DNA of 64,000 nt, from contig NZ_OY781365.1 of assembly GCF_963676815.1 (NCBI RefSeq), forward strand, positions 3,444,501 through 3,508,500. Direction: 5' to 3'. The DNA comes from an uncultured Draconibacterium sp. (lineage in GTDB: Bacteria > Bacteroidota > Bacteroidia > Bacteroidales > Prolixibacteraceae). Position numbers and translations under genes: made by a program. The notes beneath the pieces were generated by a model, which searched no databases, was not told the origin of the DNA, and worked only from the letters and a program-made list of their open reading frames with translations. Of this stretch, positions 54,299 to 63,541 are shown piece by piece (position 1 is the stretch's first letter; the number at the start of each line of letters is the position of its first letter).

Positions 54299-54357
54299 GG
54301 TATCTTGTCTGGCAGGAGCCCCTGGTTTTGACCAAACCAACTTGCAGTCCCCTCCCC
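54299..54357. other. Candidate origin of transfer (oriT 2) upstream of the second mobilization module
   Basis: The 17-mer CTTGCAGTCCCCTCCCC (54341-54357) is the exact reverse complement of 50652-50668 in candidate oriT 1. GTATCTTGT (54300-54308) also occurs in oriT 1 (50734-50742). A hairpin GGTTT/AAACC lies between. It precedes the second accessory gene by 25 bases. Confidence 0.55.
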
Positions 54358-54382
54358 AAAAAAGCAAAAACGAAAGTAAAGT

Positions 54383-54751
54383 ATGCGACCAAAATTACCG
54401 GAACACGAAAAACGAACCGAGATCATCCGGCTGCTTCTCACCAAGGAGGAAAAGCAGCGACTGGATAGTTTGGTGCGTACCGGGAAGTTTGGATGCCGGA
54501 GTGATTATATACGTTATTCCATATTTCGGAGATCTGTGAAGAAGGAAGTTCGCTTCGATCCGGAGACAAAAGATCAGCTGAACAATCTGGACTATGAATT
54601 AAATAGGATTGGTGTGAACCTGAACCAGCTCTCTAAAAAAATGAATTCATTTTCTGCATACAATGTTGGAGATAATGACCGGCGTCTACTAAAACAGGCT
54701 TTTCAGATGATGATGCAATGCCTGGCTTTTTTACAAAATCACCTGCGCTAA
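54383..54751 (+). CDS. MobC-like accessory protein of the second mobilization module
   Basis: The 122-residue protein begins with a charged segment, then a ribbon-helix-helix-like region (LLLTKEEKQRLDSLVRTGKF, then GCRSDYIRYSIFRR) and a helical C-terminus (YELNRIGVNLNQLSKKMN). This is the layout of Bacteroidota mobilization proteins that bind DNA next to the relaxase. It is unlike the first MobC in sequence. The relaxase follows 10 bases downstream. Confidence 0.85.
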   Translation: MRPKLPEHEKRTEIIRLLLTKEEKQRLDSLVRTGKFGCRSDYIRYSIFRRSVKKEVRFDPETKDQLNNLDYELNRIGVNLNQLSKKMNSFSAYNVGDNDRRLLKQAFQMMMQCLAFLQNHLR

Positions 54752-54761
54752 ATTTTTTACT

Positions 54762-55664
54762 ATGGTAATTGTAATCCATCAATCCGGCAATACTCAAAAT
54801 GCTTTGTTTTACAACGAAAAGAAAGTAGAACAGAAAAAGGCACATTTCTATAAAAGTGGTAATACGCCAACCATTAATCCTTTTGCCGGAACAAAACACG
54901 ATCGGCTGAATATCCTTAAAGAGATTGAGGAGAGAAACACACGGGTGAAGAAGAAAGGTTTACATATTTCTGTAAATCCAACAGTAACGGATTTGGTAAA
55001 ACTGGGAGATAAGGGAATGCGAACTGAAATCGGAAACCTGATGGAGCATATGGGCTATGGGAATCAACCTTACTTTGTGTATAAGCATTCAGACATTGAC
55101 CGGACACACTTTCATATTGTTTCCACCCGGATTGATTGCGAAACCGGGAAGAAGATAAAAGACAATTATGAGAAGGAGAAAACGCAACGTTTTATCAAAT
55201 CCCTGGAGCAAAAGTATGATCTCAGCAAAGAACAAAATCTGGTACAATCCAATCTGAAATTTTCTGCAGGTAGCAGAAACCTGAAACAAAACCTGGAAAG
55301 TTTATTTTATCAGCTAAACCAAATTGAATCTATATCGACAAAACAGCTTTACGATAAATCGCTGGAGCTTTTTAATGTGGAGGTACAAAGATCGGGAAGG
55401 GGGCATGTTGTATTTGTTACTGATGAAATCGGGAATCCGATACGTAACCCGATAAGGCTTTCTGAGTTCCAGGAACGTTCACGTTTTTATGTGTCGGCAA
55501 AAGCGGAACAGGAAATTCAAATGCAAACGCAAGTGATTGATCAATTTCAGTTGGCGCAATGGGCGAGAGATGTAAATCGATTGATTGAGAAAAGTAATCG
55601 ACGAAAGAGAGAGCTAAAATCCAAATACAAGACAAGAAATAATAAAAAAGGAAGAAGTTTATAA
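54762..55664 (+). CDS. Relaxase/mobilization nuclease of a second type
   Basis: The 300-residue relaxase has a candidate catalytic Tyr17 in NALFYNEKKV, then a metal-binding cluster YKHSDIDRTHFHIVSTRID with His109, Asp111, His116 and His118. A helical, basic C-terminal region follows. This pattern resembles the Bacteroides MobB-type relaxases of CTnDOT-related and other mobilizable elements. It differs from the first relaxase in sequence and order. With its upstream accessory gene it forms a complete second transfer module. Confidence 0.9.
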   Translation: MVIVIHQSGNTQNALFYNEKKVEQKKAHFYKSGNTPTINPFAGTKHDRLNILKEIEERNTRVKKKGLHISVNPTVTDLVKLGDKGMRTEIGNLMEHMGYGNQPYFVYKHSDIDRTHFHIVSTRIDCETGKKIKDNYEKEKTQRFIKSLEQKYDLSKEQNLVQSNLKFSAGSRNLKQNLESLFYQLNQIESISTKQLYDKSLELFNVEVQRSGRGHVVFVTDEIGNPIRNPIRLSEFQERSRFYVSAKAEQEIQMQTQVIDQFQLAQWARDVNRLIEKSNRRKRELKSKYKTRNNKKGRSL

Positions 55665-56123
55665 TCAACTAGGTTGATATTTCAAATAAACTGTATTGTT
55701 ATCTTTCCTAACTATTTTATTAAAATACAAATCCCCTATCAGAAACAGAAATGCTAAATATATTCTTTGCTTGGTTTTGATATATATTACTAACTACGGT
55801 TGATATTGCAATGAATAGCTTAACGAGGAGTAATGATGACAAAATTAATTTAAATACTTGCTCAATATGTTATTTGGCATATTTATTTGTTTTTTAATTT
55901 TTAGTCTCTATTTTTGTTTGAAAATTACTTAGTGCGTTAAGCAGATGTTCGAAAAACTCTAAGTGTGATATATTTGTGAATTGCAGCATTTAAAAGCGTA
56001 AAATGAAAATGAGGTTCTACTATTAATTGATTGAAAGCAAAACAGGAAAGTGTTGGAGGCACTTCCCTGTAGAATTTGCAGAGCGAAATAATACGAAATC
56101 ATTAACTCTAACAAAGTAAATTT
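55665..56123. other. Intergenic region between the element and the SusC gene
   Basis: These 459 bases must contain the right end of the element and the SusC promoter. GGTTGATATT(T/G)CAA occurs twice (55669 and 55797), possibly by chance. TATATTTG at 55969-55976 fits the Bacteroidota -7 pattern TAnnTTTG, without a clear -33 element. A short hairpin GGAAAGTG/CACTTCC lies near 56047-56070. No gene is visible. Confidence 0.45.
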
Positions 56124-59100
56124 ATGAAAAAAGTTCGAGAATTTATTGGTCTTATTCATTATTCCAAAATGAATATATCGGCCATGAAAAAATTGTTTGG
56201 GATTATCAAGTTTACTGTTTTGGGCTCCTTTATTAGTCTTTTTCTCGCAATAGTTGCTAGCACAGGTGCTGCTGCTAGTGAGAAAAATTTCGAAACAGTC
56301 GAATCAATGACTTCAGTACAACAGAAGTCAGTAACAGGTAAAGTTCTTGATGAAAAGGGTGAACCCTTACCAGGTGTTACTATAGTAGTCAAAGGTACTA
56401 CTAATGGAACTGTTACTGGAATAGACGGTAGTTTCTCCATTGAGAACGTATCAGCAGAGACTGTTTTACAATTTTCTTTTGTAGGAATGGCTACAAAAGA
56501 AATTACTGTCGGGAGTCAGTCCAGTGTAAATGTAACATTGCTGCCCGATGCCATTGGTCTTGAAGAAGTAGTGGCTATTGGTTACGGTACCCAGAAAAAA
56601 TCAGATTTGACTGGAGCAGTATCTTCTGTTAAAGCGGAAGAAATGCAAAAGATGTCGGTACGTCGTTTGGAAGAAGCGATTCAGGGACGAGCATCAGGGG
56701 TTATGATCTCGAAGGGTAAGGGAACTCCTGGTTCATCAGCTACGATTCACGTTCGTGGAGTGGGATCAATCGGTAATACAGGCCCGCTTTGGGTAGTTGA
56801 CGGTGTTCGGATGGATCCTGGCAATCATTTGAATATGAATGATGTCGAGTCAATTGAGATTCTGAAAGATGCTGCAGCTTCTGCTATTTATGGTGCAAGG
56901 GCAGCACACGGTGTTATACTTGTAACCACCAAGCGAGGATCGAGTTCTGCTCCTCAGGTGAATTTCAAAGCACAGGTCGGAGTACATACTGCTTTAAATT
57001 TACCCGAAATGTTGAATACAGAACAATTCCTGGAAATGAATGTGGAGGCACGCAAAAATGGCGGTGCCGATTATAGTGATTTTGATGTAAATCCATCAGG
57101 ATTGCCTGATACTGATTGGATTGATGAAGTGTGGAGAAATGGACTGGAGCAGAACTACAATCTTTCGGTTTCAGGCGGAAGCGATAAGGCAAAATATTTT
57201 TTCTCTGCTGCTTACGACAAAGAAGATGGTGTAATGATTGACAACTGGTTTAAGAAATATTCTATCCGGGCAAATTCCGACTTCAAAATTGGTAAGCATA
57301 TTAAGATCGGAGAATCACTTTTTGTTTCAAGAACCGGAGATAATCCAACTTTTTCACCGGGTTCTGATATGGAAACCATTTACAGGGCCATTCCAACAAT
57401 GCCTGTATACGACGAAACCAATCCTTATGGAGGCTGGGGACGCGGTCCATCTTATTTCCCGGGAAGGAATCCCGTTGGTGCAGAACTCCAAAGTCATGAA
57501 CTGGAGGTAGTTAACTGGCTTGCTGGAAATATATATGTTCAGGTTGATATAATGGATGGTTTATATGTGAAAGGAACATTTGGTGGTGAAATCAGCTCGC
57601 TTCGTAATCGACGTTTTAATGAGGCTTTTGACTATGGAAACTTTAAGAATACTATTGCCGATTTAACGTATATTAATAAAGATGCGGACAATTTACTTGG
57701 AAACGTAATTGTTAATTACGAAAAAACATTTGGTAATCACAGTTTGCAAGCAATGGCAGGGTATGAAGCCCGCAAAACAAATGCCTGGATTTTTGGCTCT
57801 AAGGTACAGGAGTTTCCAGTTACCTATACAGAAAGTCAGGCGTTGGCGACGGGAAGTCAGGTTGCAATGGAGCGTAATAATATTGGTTACTCTAGATTAT
57901 TGTCACAATTTGGTCGTTTAACTTATAACTATTCCAACAGATATCTATTCCAGGCTAATGTTCGTCGCGATGGTTCTTCAAACTTTGGATCATCAAATAG
58001 ATGGGGCGTATTTCCGTCTGCTTCTTTTGGATGGCGTGTAAGTGAAGAGAATTTTATGAAGGATAATTCATTCTTGTCAAATCTAAAAATACGTGCCAGC
58101 TGGGGTGTTAATGGTTCTGACAATATTGATTCATACTTATATGCAAGCACATACACAAATAAAAATTCAATGTATGTATTTGATACTACTGGGGAAGCTG
58201 GCAGAGCAAGAGGTTTCTTCCTTAGAAGATTCTCGAATACCGAGGCAAAATGGGAAGAAATTGAGCAGACCGACATCGGTTTCGATCTGGGTATTCTAAA
58301 TAACAAATTCAGTTTCACTGCCGACTACTACGTGAAAAACACAAGGGACATGCTTTTCCCGGTTGCACTTCCATTATCGTTTGGGGTAAGTACAACCCGT
58401 TCGGGAAGTCCTGAAAGTACCAAAATTAACCTGGGTACTTTAGAGAATAAAGGTTTTGAATTTTCAGCAACTTACAACGAGAAGTTTGGTGATTTAAATG
58501 TGTCGGTAACAGGTAACGGATCGTTCAATTCCAACGAAATTAAAAGCCTGAACCGAGCTGATGATGTAATCAGTGCCGGTTACGAAGGTGTTGCTATAAA
58601 GCAGTATTTAAGTCGAACAGAGGTGGGAGAGCCTATGGGATATTTTTACGGATATATTGTTGATGGAATTTTCCAAAACCAAAGCGAGGTAGATGCTGCA
58701 AATTCAGGTGCTTCTGATGGTGTTTACTGGCGTTCAGGTACTGCTCCCGGCGATTTTAGATTTAAAGATATTGCCAGCTATGATGAGGATGGAAATATTG
58801 TTATGGTTCCCGATGGAAAGGTGACGGATGCTGATAAAACCAAAATTGGAAATCCATGGCCTAAATTTATTTATGGCTTAAATATTAATTTGGATTATAA
58901 GGGATTTGATCTCAACCTGTTTTTTCAGGGTGTAAAAGGAGTTGACCTGTTTAATGCAAACAAAGCCTATTTGAATAACGTTTTTCAAGACTACAATCCA
59001 TCGGTTGAAGTTTATAATCGATGGACAGGTGAAGGTTCTTCAACCACAAATCCTCGTTTAAATTATAATGATCCTAACGGAAACTTTACTACGCCTTCAA

Positions 59101-59357
59101 CTTATTATGTTGAAGATGGCTCGTACCTGAAATTGCGTAATGTACAACTGGGCTACACTTTCCCAAAATCGCTGGTTTCTAAAATTGGACTATCGAGAAC
59201 ACGAGTATTTGTTAGCGGACAAAATATGCTCACTTTTACCAAGTATACCGGACTTGACCCTGAACTTTCGGGAAGTAATACACAGAGAGGGATAGACGGA
59301 TACAGTAGTTATCCTCACCATCGTCTGGTTTCTGTTGGCGTAGAAGTTTCATTCTAA
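56124..59357 (+). CDS. SusC-like TonB-dependent outer-membrane receptor
   Basis: The 1077-residue protein imports oligomers through the outer membrane using TonB energy. It has a signal region, a carboxypeptidase-regulatory-like domain (VTGKVLDEKGEPLPGVTIVV, about residues 70-150), a plug domain (GRASGVMISKG, TIHVRGVGSIG, PLWVVDGVRMD) and a beta-barrel ending in VSVGVEVSF. Three ATGs (56124, 56169, 56184) could start it; the first is kept because the sequence before the third is not unusual for the family. The substrate is unknown, as no hydrolases lie beside it. Confidence 0.93.
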   Translation: MKKVREFIGLIHYSKMNISAMKKLFGIIKFTVLGSFISLFLAIVASTGAAASEKNFETVESMTSVQQKSVTGKVLDEKGEPLPGVTIVVKGTTNGTVTGIDGSFSIENVSAETVLQFSFVGMATKEITVGSQSSVNVTLLPDAIGLEEVVAIGYGTQKKSDLTGAVSSVKAEEMQKMSVRRLEEAIQGRASGVMISKGKGTPGSSATIHVRGVGSIGNTGPLWVVDGVRMDPGNHLNMNDVESIEILKDAAASAIYGARAAHGVILVTTKRGSSSAPQVNFKAQVGVHTALNLPEMLNTEQFLEMNVEARKNGGADYSDFDVNPSGLPDTDWIDEVWRNGLEQNYNLSVSGGSDKAKYFFSAAYDKEDGVMIDNWFKKYSIRANSDFKIGKHIKIGESLFVSRTGDNPTFSPGSDMETIYRAIPTMPVYDETNPYGGWGRGPSYFPGRNPVGAELQSHELEVVNWLAGNIYVQVDIMDGLYVKGTFGGEISSLRNRRFNEAFDYGNFKNTIADLTYINKDADNLLGNVIVNYEKTFGNHSLQAMAGYEARKTNAWIFGSKVQEFPVTYTESQALATGSQVAMERNNIGYSRLLSQFGRLTYNYSNRYLFQANVRRDGSSNFGSSNRWGVFPSASFGWRVSEENFMKDNSFLSNLKIRASWGVNGSDNIDSYLYASTYTNKNSMYVFDTTGEAGRARGFFLRRFSNTEAKWEEIEQTDIGFDLGILNNKFSFTADYYVKNTRDMLFPVALPLSFGVSTTRSGSPESTKINLGTLENKGFEFSATYNEKFGDLNVSVTGNGSFNSNEIKSLNRADDVISAGYEGVAIKQYLSRTEVGEPMGYFYGYIVDGIFQNQSEVDAANSGASDGVYWRSGTAPGDFRFKDIASYDEDGNIVMVPDGKVTDADKTKIGNPWPKFIYGLNINLDYKGFDLNLFFQGVKGVDLFNANKAYLNNVFQDYNPSVEVYNRWTGEGSSTTNPRLNYNDPNGNFTTPSTYYVEDGSYLKLRNVQLGYTFPKSLVSKIGLSRTRVFVSGQNMLTFTKYTGLDPELSGSNTQRGIDGYSSYPHHRLVSVGVEVSF

Positions 59358-59389
59358 TCAACCATGAATAACAAATAAAGAAAAAGTAT

Positions 59390-60949
59390 ATGAAACGAAT
59401 AATAAAATATTTAACCGTTGTTTTTATCTCTGCATTTGTGTTGTGGGGATGTGACGAAAGTTTTTTGGAGCTATCCAATCCAAACGAAATTGATGCAGAG
59501 GTATTATTTACAGATGTGGATAATTTAGAACTGGAATTAACCAGCGTATATTCTTCACTAAAATCTTACCGTTTATATGGAGCCGGCTTTATGGCCCAGA
59601 GTTTACTTCCTAAAGGATTTATTGCAGATCAGGACTGGACAGGTAACGCTGATTGGAATCACATGTTTCAGCACGAAAGTGTAGCTGAAGACAACAGTAT
59701 TGCAGACATTTGGCTGGGCTGGTACCGCGTAGTAGCACGGGCAAACGATTTTTTCACTCAGGCAGAAGATTATATTACGGAAAATGATCCAACTTCAGAT
59801 GACCTGGCTTCGATAGAAAAGATGATGGGCGAAGCTCACTTTTTAAGAGCTTTTGCATATTTCCACCTGGTTCGTCTGTGGGGTGAAGGAAATCCCGCCG
59901 TTGATGGTGAAAAACCAGGTGTGCCTTTAATTCTTCAGGTTTCAACTAGTATTGAAGATATGAAAGTTGGTCGTGCGTCGGTAAACGAAGTCTACGCTCA
60001 AATTATTTCCGATCTGAACAATGCAATAGCTCTCTTGCCGGAAAGTTGGGATGCCGATAATATTGCCCGTGCTGATAGTTGGTCGGCTAAAGGATTATTG
60101 AGCCGTGTTTACATGACACAGCATGATTTCTCCAATGCCAAAACTACTTTAGAAGACATCATCAATAATGGAGGTTTTAGTTTAGTTCCTGGCGATGAAT
60201 ACGAAGGATTATTTCACGATGAAAAAGAATTCAGCGAAGAGTCCTTGTTTGAAATCAATCTTGCTACCGATATGACGGTAAATGCATTTAATGGTGGCTT
60301 GGGATCGTTGCATGCACTGCTTATTGCGCCTTACTCAAAAGGTTGGAGTAATATTTTTGTGCATGACGAAAACGTGCGCCGGTTTGGATCCGATCCTCGT
60401 TTACATGTGAATGCCCTTGAGCCCGGAGTTGATACCATTTACAACGGCACTTTTGTAGTTAAACCATACCCGAAAGGAGAACTGGGGTGGAGTTTGAAAA
60501 AGTACATCAACCTTGAAGAATCGATTTATTCAACGAACCGAAACTACGGTGCCAATTTTAACATCGTTCGTTTGGCTGATATTTACCTTATGTATGCTGA
60601 AGTATTGAATGAGCAGGGGAACGATGCAACTGCTTCGGAATATATGAATAAAGTGCGACGCCGTGCCTATGGATACGATCCAAACACCGCAGTATCAGAG
60701 GTGGATTATACCGGATTTACAGGAACACAATTGCGCGATTCCATTAGGGAAGAACGATTCCGTGAATTGTTTGCGGAAGGAATGCGCTGGTACGATATTC
60801 AGCGCTGGAGAACCGGAGCTGAAGAAGCTGCCAGGTATGAAAAAGTAGTTTCAGGATCTATTGTTTTTGAAGATAAGGATTATTATTTGCCGATTCCTCA
60901 AACGGAAATGACTAATAATGAAGTGATTCAACAAAGTACAGGATATTAA
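59390..60949 (+). CDS. SusD-like substrate-binding lipoprotein
   Basis: The 519-residue surface lipoprotein has a lipobox (VLWGC, Cys21) and the SusD/RagB helical repeats, with the start CDESFLELSNPNEIDAEVLF and the C-terminal RDSIREERFRELFAEGMRWY motif typical of the family. It forms a lid on the SusC barrel encoded 32 bases upstream, and the two are an operon. A terminator closes the operon 18 bases after its stop. The ligand is unknown. Confidence 0.93.
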   Translation: MKRIIKYLTVVFISAFVLWGCDESFLELSNPNEIDAEVLFTDVDNLELELTSVYSSLKSYRLYGAGFMAQSLLPKGFIADQDWTGNADWNHMFQHESVAEDNSIADIWLGWYRVVARANDFFTQAEDYITENDPTSDDLASIEKMMGEAHFLRAFAYFHLVRLWGEGNPAVDGEKPGVPLILQVSTSIEDMKVGRASVNEVYAQIISDLNNAIALLPESWDADNIARADSWSAKGLLSRVYMTQHDFSNAKTTLEDIINNGGFSLVPGDEYEGLFHDEKEFSEESLFEINLATDMTVNAFNGGLGSLHALLIAPYSKGWSNIFVHDENVRRFGSDPRLHVNALEPGVDTIYNGTFVVKPYPKGELGWSLKKYINLEESIYSTNRNYGANFNIVRLADIYLMYAEVLNEQGNDATASEYMNKVRRRAYGYDPNTAVSEVDYTGFTGTQLRDSIREERFRELFAEGMRWYDIQRWRTGAEEAARYEKVVSGSIVFEDKDYYLPIPQTEMTNNEVIQQSTGY

Positions 60950-60966
60950 TAGTTTATGAATTTTTT

Positions 60967-61003
60967 GGAAGGCCCGATATTTTATTGGGTCTTCCCATTT
61001 TTT
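60967..61003 (+). terminator. Intrinsic terminator ending 7 bases before the next start codon
   Basis: A 9-bp stem including one G-U pair (60967-60975 with 60987-60995, loop 11) is followed by a T-run (60998-61003). It separates SusD from the SGNH/TPR gene whose ATG is at 61011. Either a promoter overlaps it or expression of the downstream genes is by read-through. Confidence 0.78.
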
Positions 61004-61010
61004 CTGCCGG

Positions 61011-63008
61011 ATGAAAGAGAATGTGAAAATAAAGCTGATCAAGTTAATTACCATAAGTTTACCTTTATTGGTGTTTATCTTTATTGAGCTCTTTTTGCGT
61101 TTATTTCATGTGGCTCCTTCACTCGATTTATTTGTTTCATACCCTGAAAACGATGCGTATTATGTTTTCAATCCCTATTTTTCAAAAAGGTATTTTTCAA
61201 ATATAAACGAAGCGACCAAGGGATTTTATGAGCCTTTCAAAAAAGAGAAAGAAGAAAATACAATACGCTTATTTGTACAGGGTGCATCCACTGCCGTTGG
61301 ATTTCCCTATTTTCATAATGTGTCTTTTCATCGACAGTTGAAATATGCGTTGGAGCAAAGTTATCCTGACAAATCATTTGAAATTATCAACCTGGCACTT
61401 ACTGCTGTTAACAGTTACACATTGGCTGACCAGGTGGATGAGATTGTAAAAATGCAACCCGATGCCATTTTAATTTATGCGGGGCACAACGAATATTACG
61501 GAGCATTGGGAGTGGCTTCTGATAATGTTTTCACGCAGTCGGTATTTGTTAAGAAGGCGCTTATTCAATTCCGCAGGCTGGCTATTGTTCAGGTGTTGAG
61601 CGGCCTGCTCAATAAATCGGCAAACACTGTTGAACATCAGAGACAGAATAATTTAATGCAGCGCCGTGCTGAAGGAAAAGAAATTCCGTTGAATTCAAAA
61701 GCTTATTTTGCAGGTTTGGAGCAGTTCAGGAAAAACATTTCAGCCCTTCTTGAAACGTATCAAAAGGAAAATATTCCGGTGTTTCTGTCAACAGTTGCTT
61801 CTAATCAGAAAGATTTAGCTCCTTTCATTAGTCATTCAAATGGAACAGTTTCCGATTCAATGTTGGTTTCAGAATTGCATCAACTAAATGAGAAGAAGGA
61901 TTCGTTTAGTGCGAAGCAAGAAATTAAAAAACTGATATCAAAAGACAGTATAAACGCGGCCTTGCATTTTAAAGTTGCAGAATGTTTGAGCAGCCAGAAT
62001 GATACACAAGCAGCCAAAGAATATTTTGTCAAGGCCAAAGAGCTGGATGCGCTTCGGTTTCGTGCACCGGAAACTATAAACACGATTATTCGAGAATTGG
62101 GCAGCAAATTCAAGGTAATTCCTGTGGATTTTAAAATGAATCTGGAAGCGAATTCTGCTAACGGAATAATCGGAAAAGAAACCATGAATGAACATGTCCA
62201 TCCGAATGTTTTTGGGTATTCTGTTTTGGCGGAAAGTTTTTACAATGCTATTGTTTCAGCGTTTTTTAAATCGGATTCCTGCTCTGTTTTTTCATTTGAA
62301 GAGGTCAGAAAGGAAATGCCGGTTACTGTCGTTGATACTTTGCTTGGGAAATATGCAACAGTTGTGATGAAAGAAAGTTGGCCCTTTAATGAGCCGCAGG
62401 CTTATGATGTTTTTGGAAAGGAGAAAACAAAACCCGAAGATATTGCCGGTAGGCTTTTAATCAATCAGATTTCGTGGGACAAGGCCATGGAAGAGCTATA
62501 CGTTTTCTACATGAAAAATCATGATCTGCAAGGTGCGGCAAAAGTAGCGGAAGCCACCGTGCTTGAACATCCTGAAAGCGTAAAACTTTGTGCTCAAACA
62601 GCTCAGCTTTATAGTAAAATGAAGGATTATAACAAGGCTGTTATTTATTACAAGAAGTGTTTCAGAATGAATCCGGATGCTTCGTTTGCACGACGTGCAG
62701 CGCAATACCTGATATTACAGAATAAACTGGACGAAGCTGTTATGTATTTCGAGAATGCACTTGCAATTGACAGAAACGATAAGATAAGTAAGGTAGCAAA
62801 AGAAACAGTTCTCGAGATTCAAAATATTAATATGGTATTGAAAAATACACCACCTACGGCAGGCATGTATTTGCAATTATCCATGGCTTACCTGAAGTTG
62901 GAAAATACGGGTCTTGCAGAACAATATTACCAAAAAGCGAAATCTTTAGATGCGGGAAGTCGGCTTCTTAAACAAATCGGAACACGTTTTTTCGAAAGGG
63001 AGAATTAG
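61011..63008 (+). CDS. Membrane-anchored SGNH-hydrolase-like protein with TPR repeats
   Basis: The 665-residue protein has an N-terminal signal anchor (residues 8-32) and an SGNH-like domain (about 85-405). The blocks are visible: Ser93 in QGASTAVG, Asn160 in YAGHNEYYG and a HPN motif in EHVHPNVFGYS. A C-terminal set of TPR-like helices covers about residues 490-660. Such SGNH domains often remove or transfer acyl groups on glycans. It starts 7 bases after a terminator and is followed by an SxtJ-like gene one base later, so it heads a probable operon ending in a carbamoyltransferase. Confidence 0.85.
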   Translation: MKENVKIKLIKLITISLPLLVFIFIELFLRLFHVAPSLDLFVSYPENDAYYVFNPYFSKRYFSNINEATKGFYEPFKKEKEENTIRLFVQGASTAVGFPYFHNVSFHRQLKYALEQSYPDKSFEIINLALTAVNSYTLADQVDEIVKMQPDAILIYAGHNEYYGALGVASDNVFTQSVFVKKALIQFRRLAIVQVLSGLLNKSANTVEHQRQNNLMQRRAEGKEIPLNSKAYFAGLEQFRKNISALLETYQKENIPVFLSTVASNQKDLAPFISHSNGTVSDSMLVSELHQLNEKKDSFSAKQEIKKLISKDSINAALHFKVAECLSSQNDTQAAKEYFVKAKELDALRFRAPETINTIIRELGSKFKVIPVDFKMNLEANSANGIIGKETMNEHVHPNVFGYSVLAESFYNAIVSAFFKSDSCSVFSFEEVRKEMPVTVVDTLLGKYATVVMKESWPFNEPQAYDVFGKEKTKPEDIAGRLLINQISWDKAMEELYVFYMKNHDLQGAAKVAEATVLEHPESVKLCAQTAQLYSKMKDYNKAVIYYKKCFRMNPDASFARRAAQYLILQNKLDEAVMYFENALAIDRNDKISKVAKETVLEIQNINMVLKNTPPTAGMYLQLSMAYLKLENTGLAEQYYQKAKSLDAGSRLLKQIGTRFFEREN

Positions 63009-63009
63009 C

Positions 63010-63390
63010 ATGAAACGAAGCTTTACAAATAAGGAAAATTATGGCGGCAGTATTGCTTTGGCGATTTTGATGTTGTTGCTCTTTCTATGGTTGAATACTG
63101 TGGTTTTTATCTACTGCGCTATTGCCATTTTGTTTGTGGCAGCTTTAAATGTGAAATGGATTTACCCGGTTTCGTTTGTTTGGTACAATCTGGCTTTGTT
63201 GATGAGCAAGGTAACAACAACTGTTTTATTGAGTATTGTTTTCGTGTTTTTGGTTTGTCCTGTTGGATTGTTTCGCAGGATGCTTAAAAAGGACAGTTTA
63301 CGACTGTCTGATTTCAATAAAAGCAGCGAATCGGTTTTTGTTGACCGGAAGCATACATTTTCTTCGAACGATTTATTAAAACCTTATTGA
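63010..63390 (+). CDS. SxtJ-like small membrane protein
   Basis: The 126-residue protein has three membrane helices and a C-terminal tail (RRMLKKDSLRLSDFN...SVFVDRKHTFSSNDLLKPY) matching the SxtJ family, which accompanies carbamoyltransferases in saxitoxin and other clusters. The ATG at 63010 overlaps no coding sequence of the upstream gene and is preferred over one at 62950 inside that gene. The function is not known. Confidence 0.82.
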   Translation: MKRSFTNKENYGGSIALAILMLLLFLWLNTVVFIYCAIAILFVAALNVKWIYPVSFVWYNLALLMSKVTTTVLLSIVFVFLVCPVGLFRRMLKKDSLRLSDFNKSSESVFVDRKHTFSSNDLLKPY

Positions 63391-63391
63391 T

Positions 63392-63541
63392 ATGGATTTT
63401 TTTAAAGATTTATGGGGCTTTATTAAAGTCAGAAAAAAATTCTGGCTCATTCCTTTGGTTACCATTTTGGTTTTCCTCGGATTGATAGTTGTCGTTTCAG
63501 GAGGTTCAGCTCTGGCACCTTTTATCTATACACTTTTTTAA
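63392..63541 (+). CDS. DUF5989 small membrane peptide
   Basis: The 49-residue protein has a short cytoplasmic start (MDFFKDLWGFIKVRKKFW) and a single membrane helix ending in ALAPFIYTLF, the pattern of DUF5989, a short family found next to SxtJ and carbamoyltransferases. It begins one base after the SxtJ stop and its TAA overlaps the ATG of the next gene (TAATG). Confidence 0.85.
   Translation: MDFFKDLWGFIKVRKKFWLIPLVTILVFLGLIVVVSGGSALAPFIYTLF

Larger units (their letters stand above)
43736..55904. mobile_element. Integrated mobilizable element (boundaries approximate)
   Basis: The span from just after dnaK to just before the SusC gene holds an excisionase-like protein, a tyrosine integrase, hipBA, a DnaC-like ATPase with companions, two sets of mobilization genes and an IS110 insertion, with no conjugation (tra) genes. 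This is the gene set of a Bacteroides-type mobilizable transposon that relies on another element for transfer. The ends are not proven. The given limits use a weak shared motif TTGTTTTTTA-ATTTTTAG (43736-43756, interrupted by TGT, and 55887-55904), which may only reflect AT richness. Confidence 0.75.
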
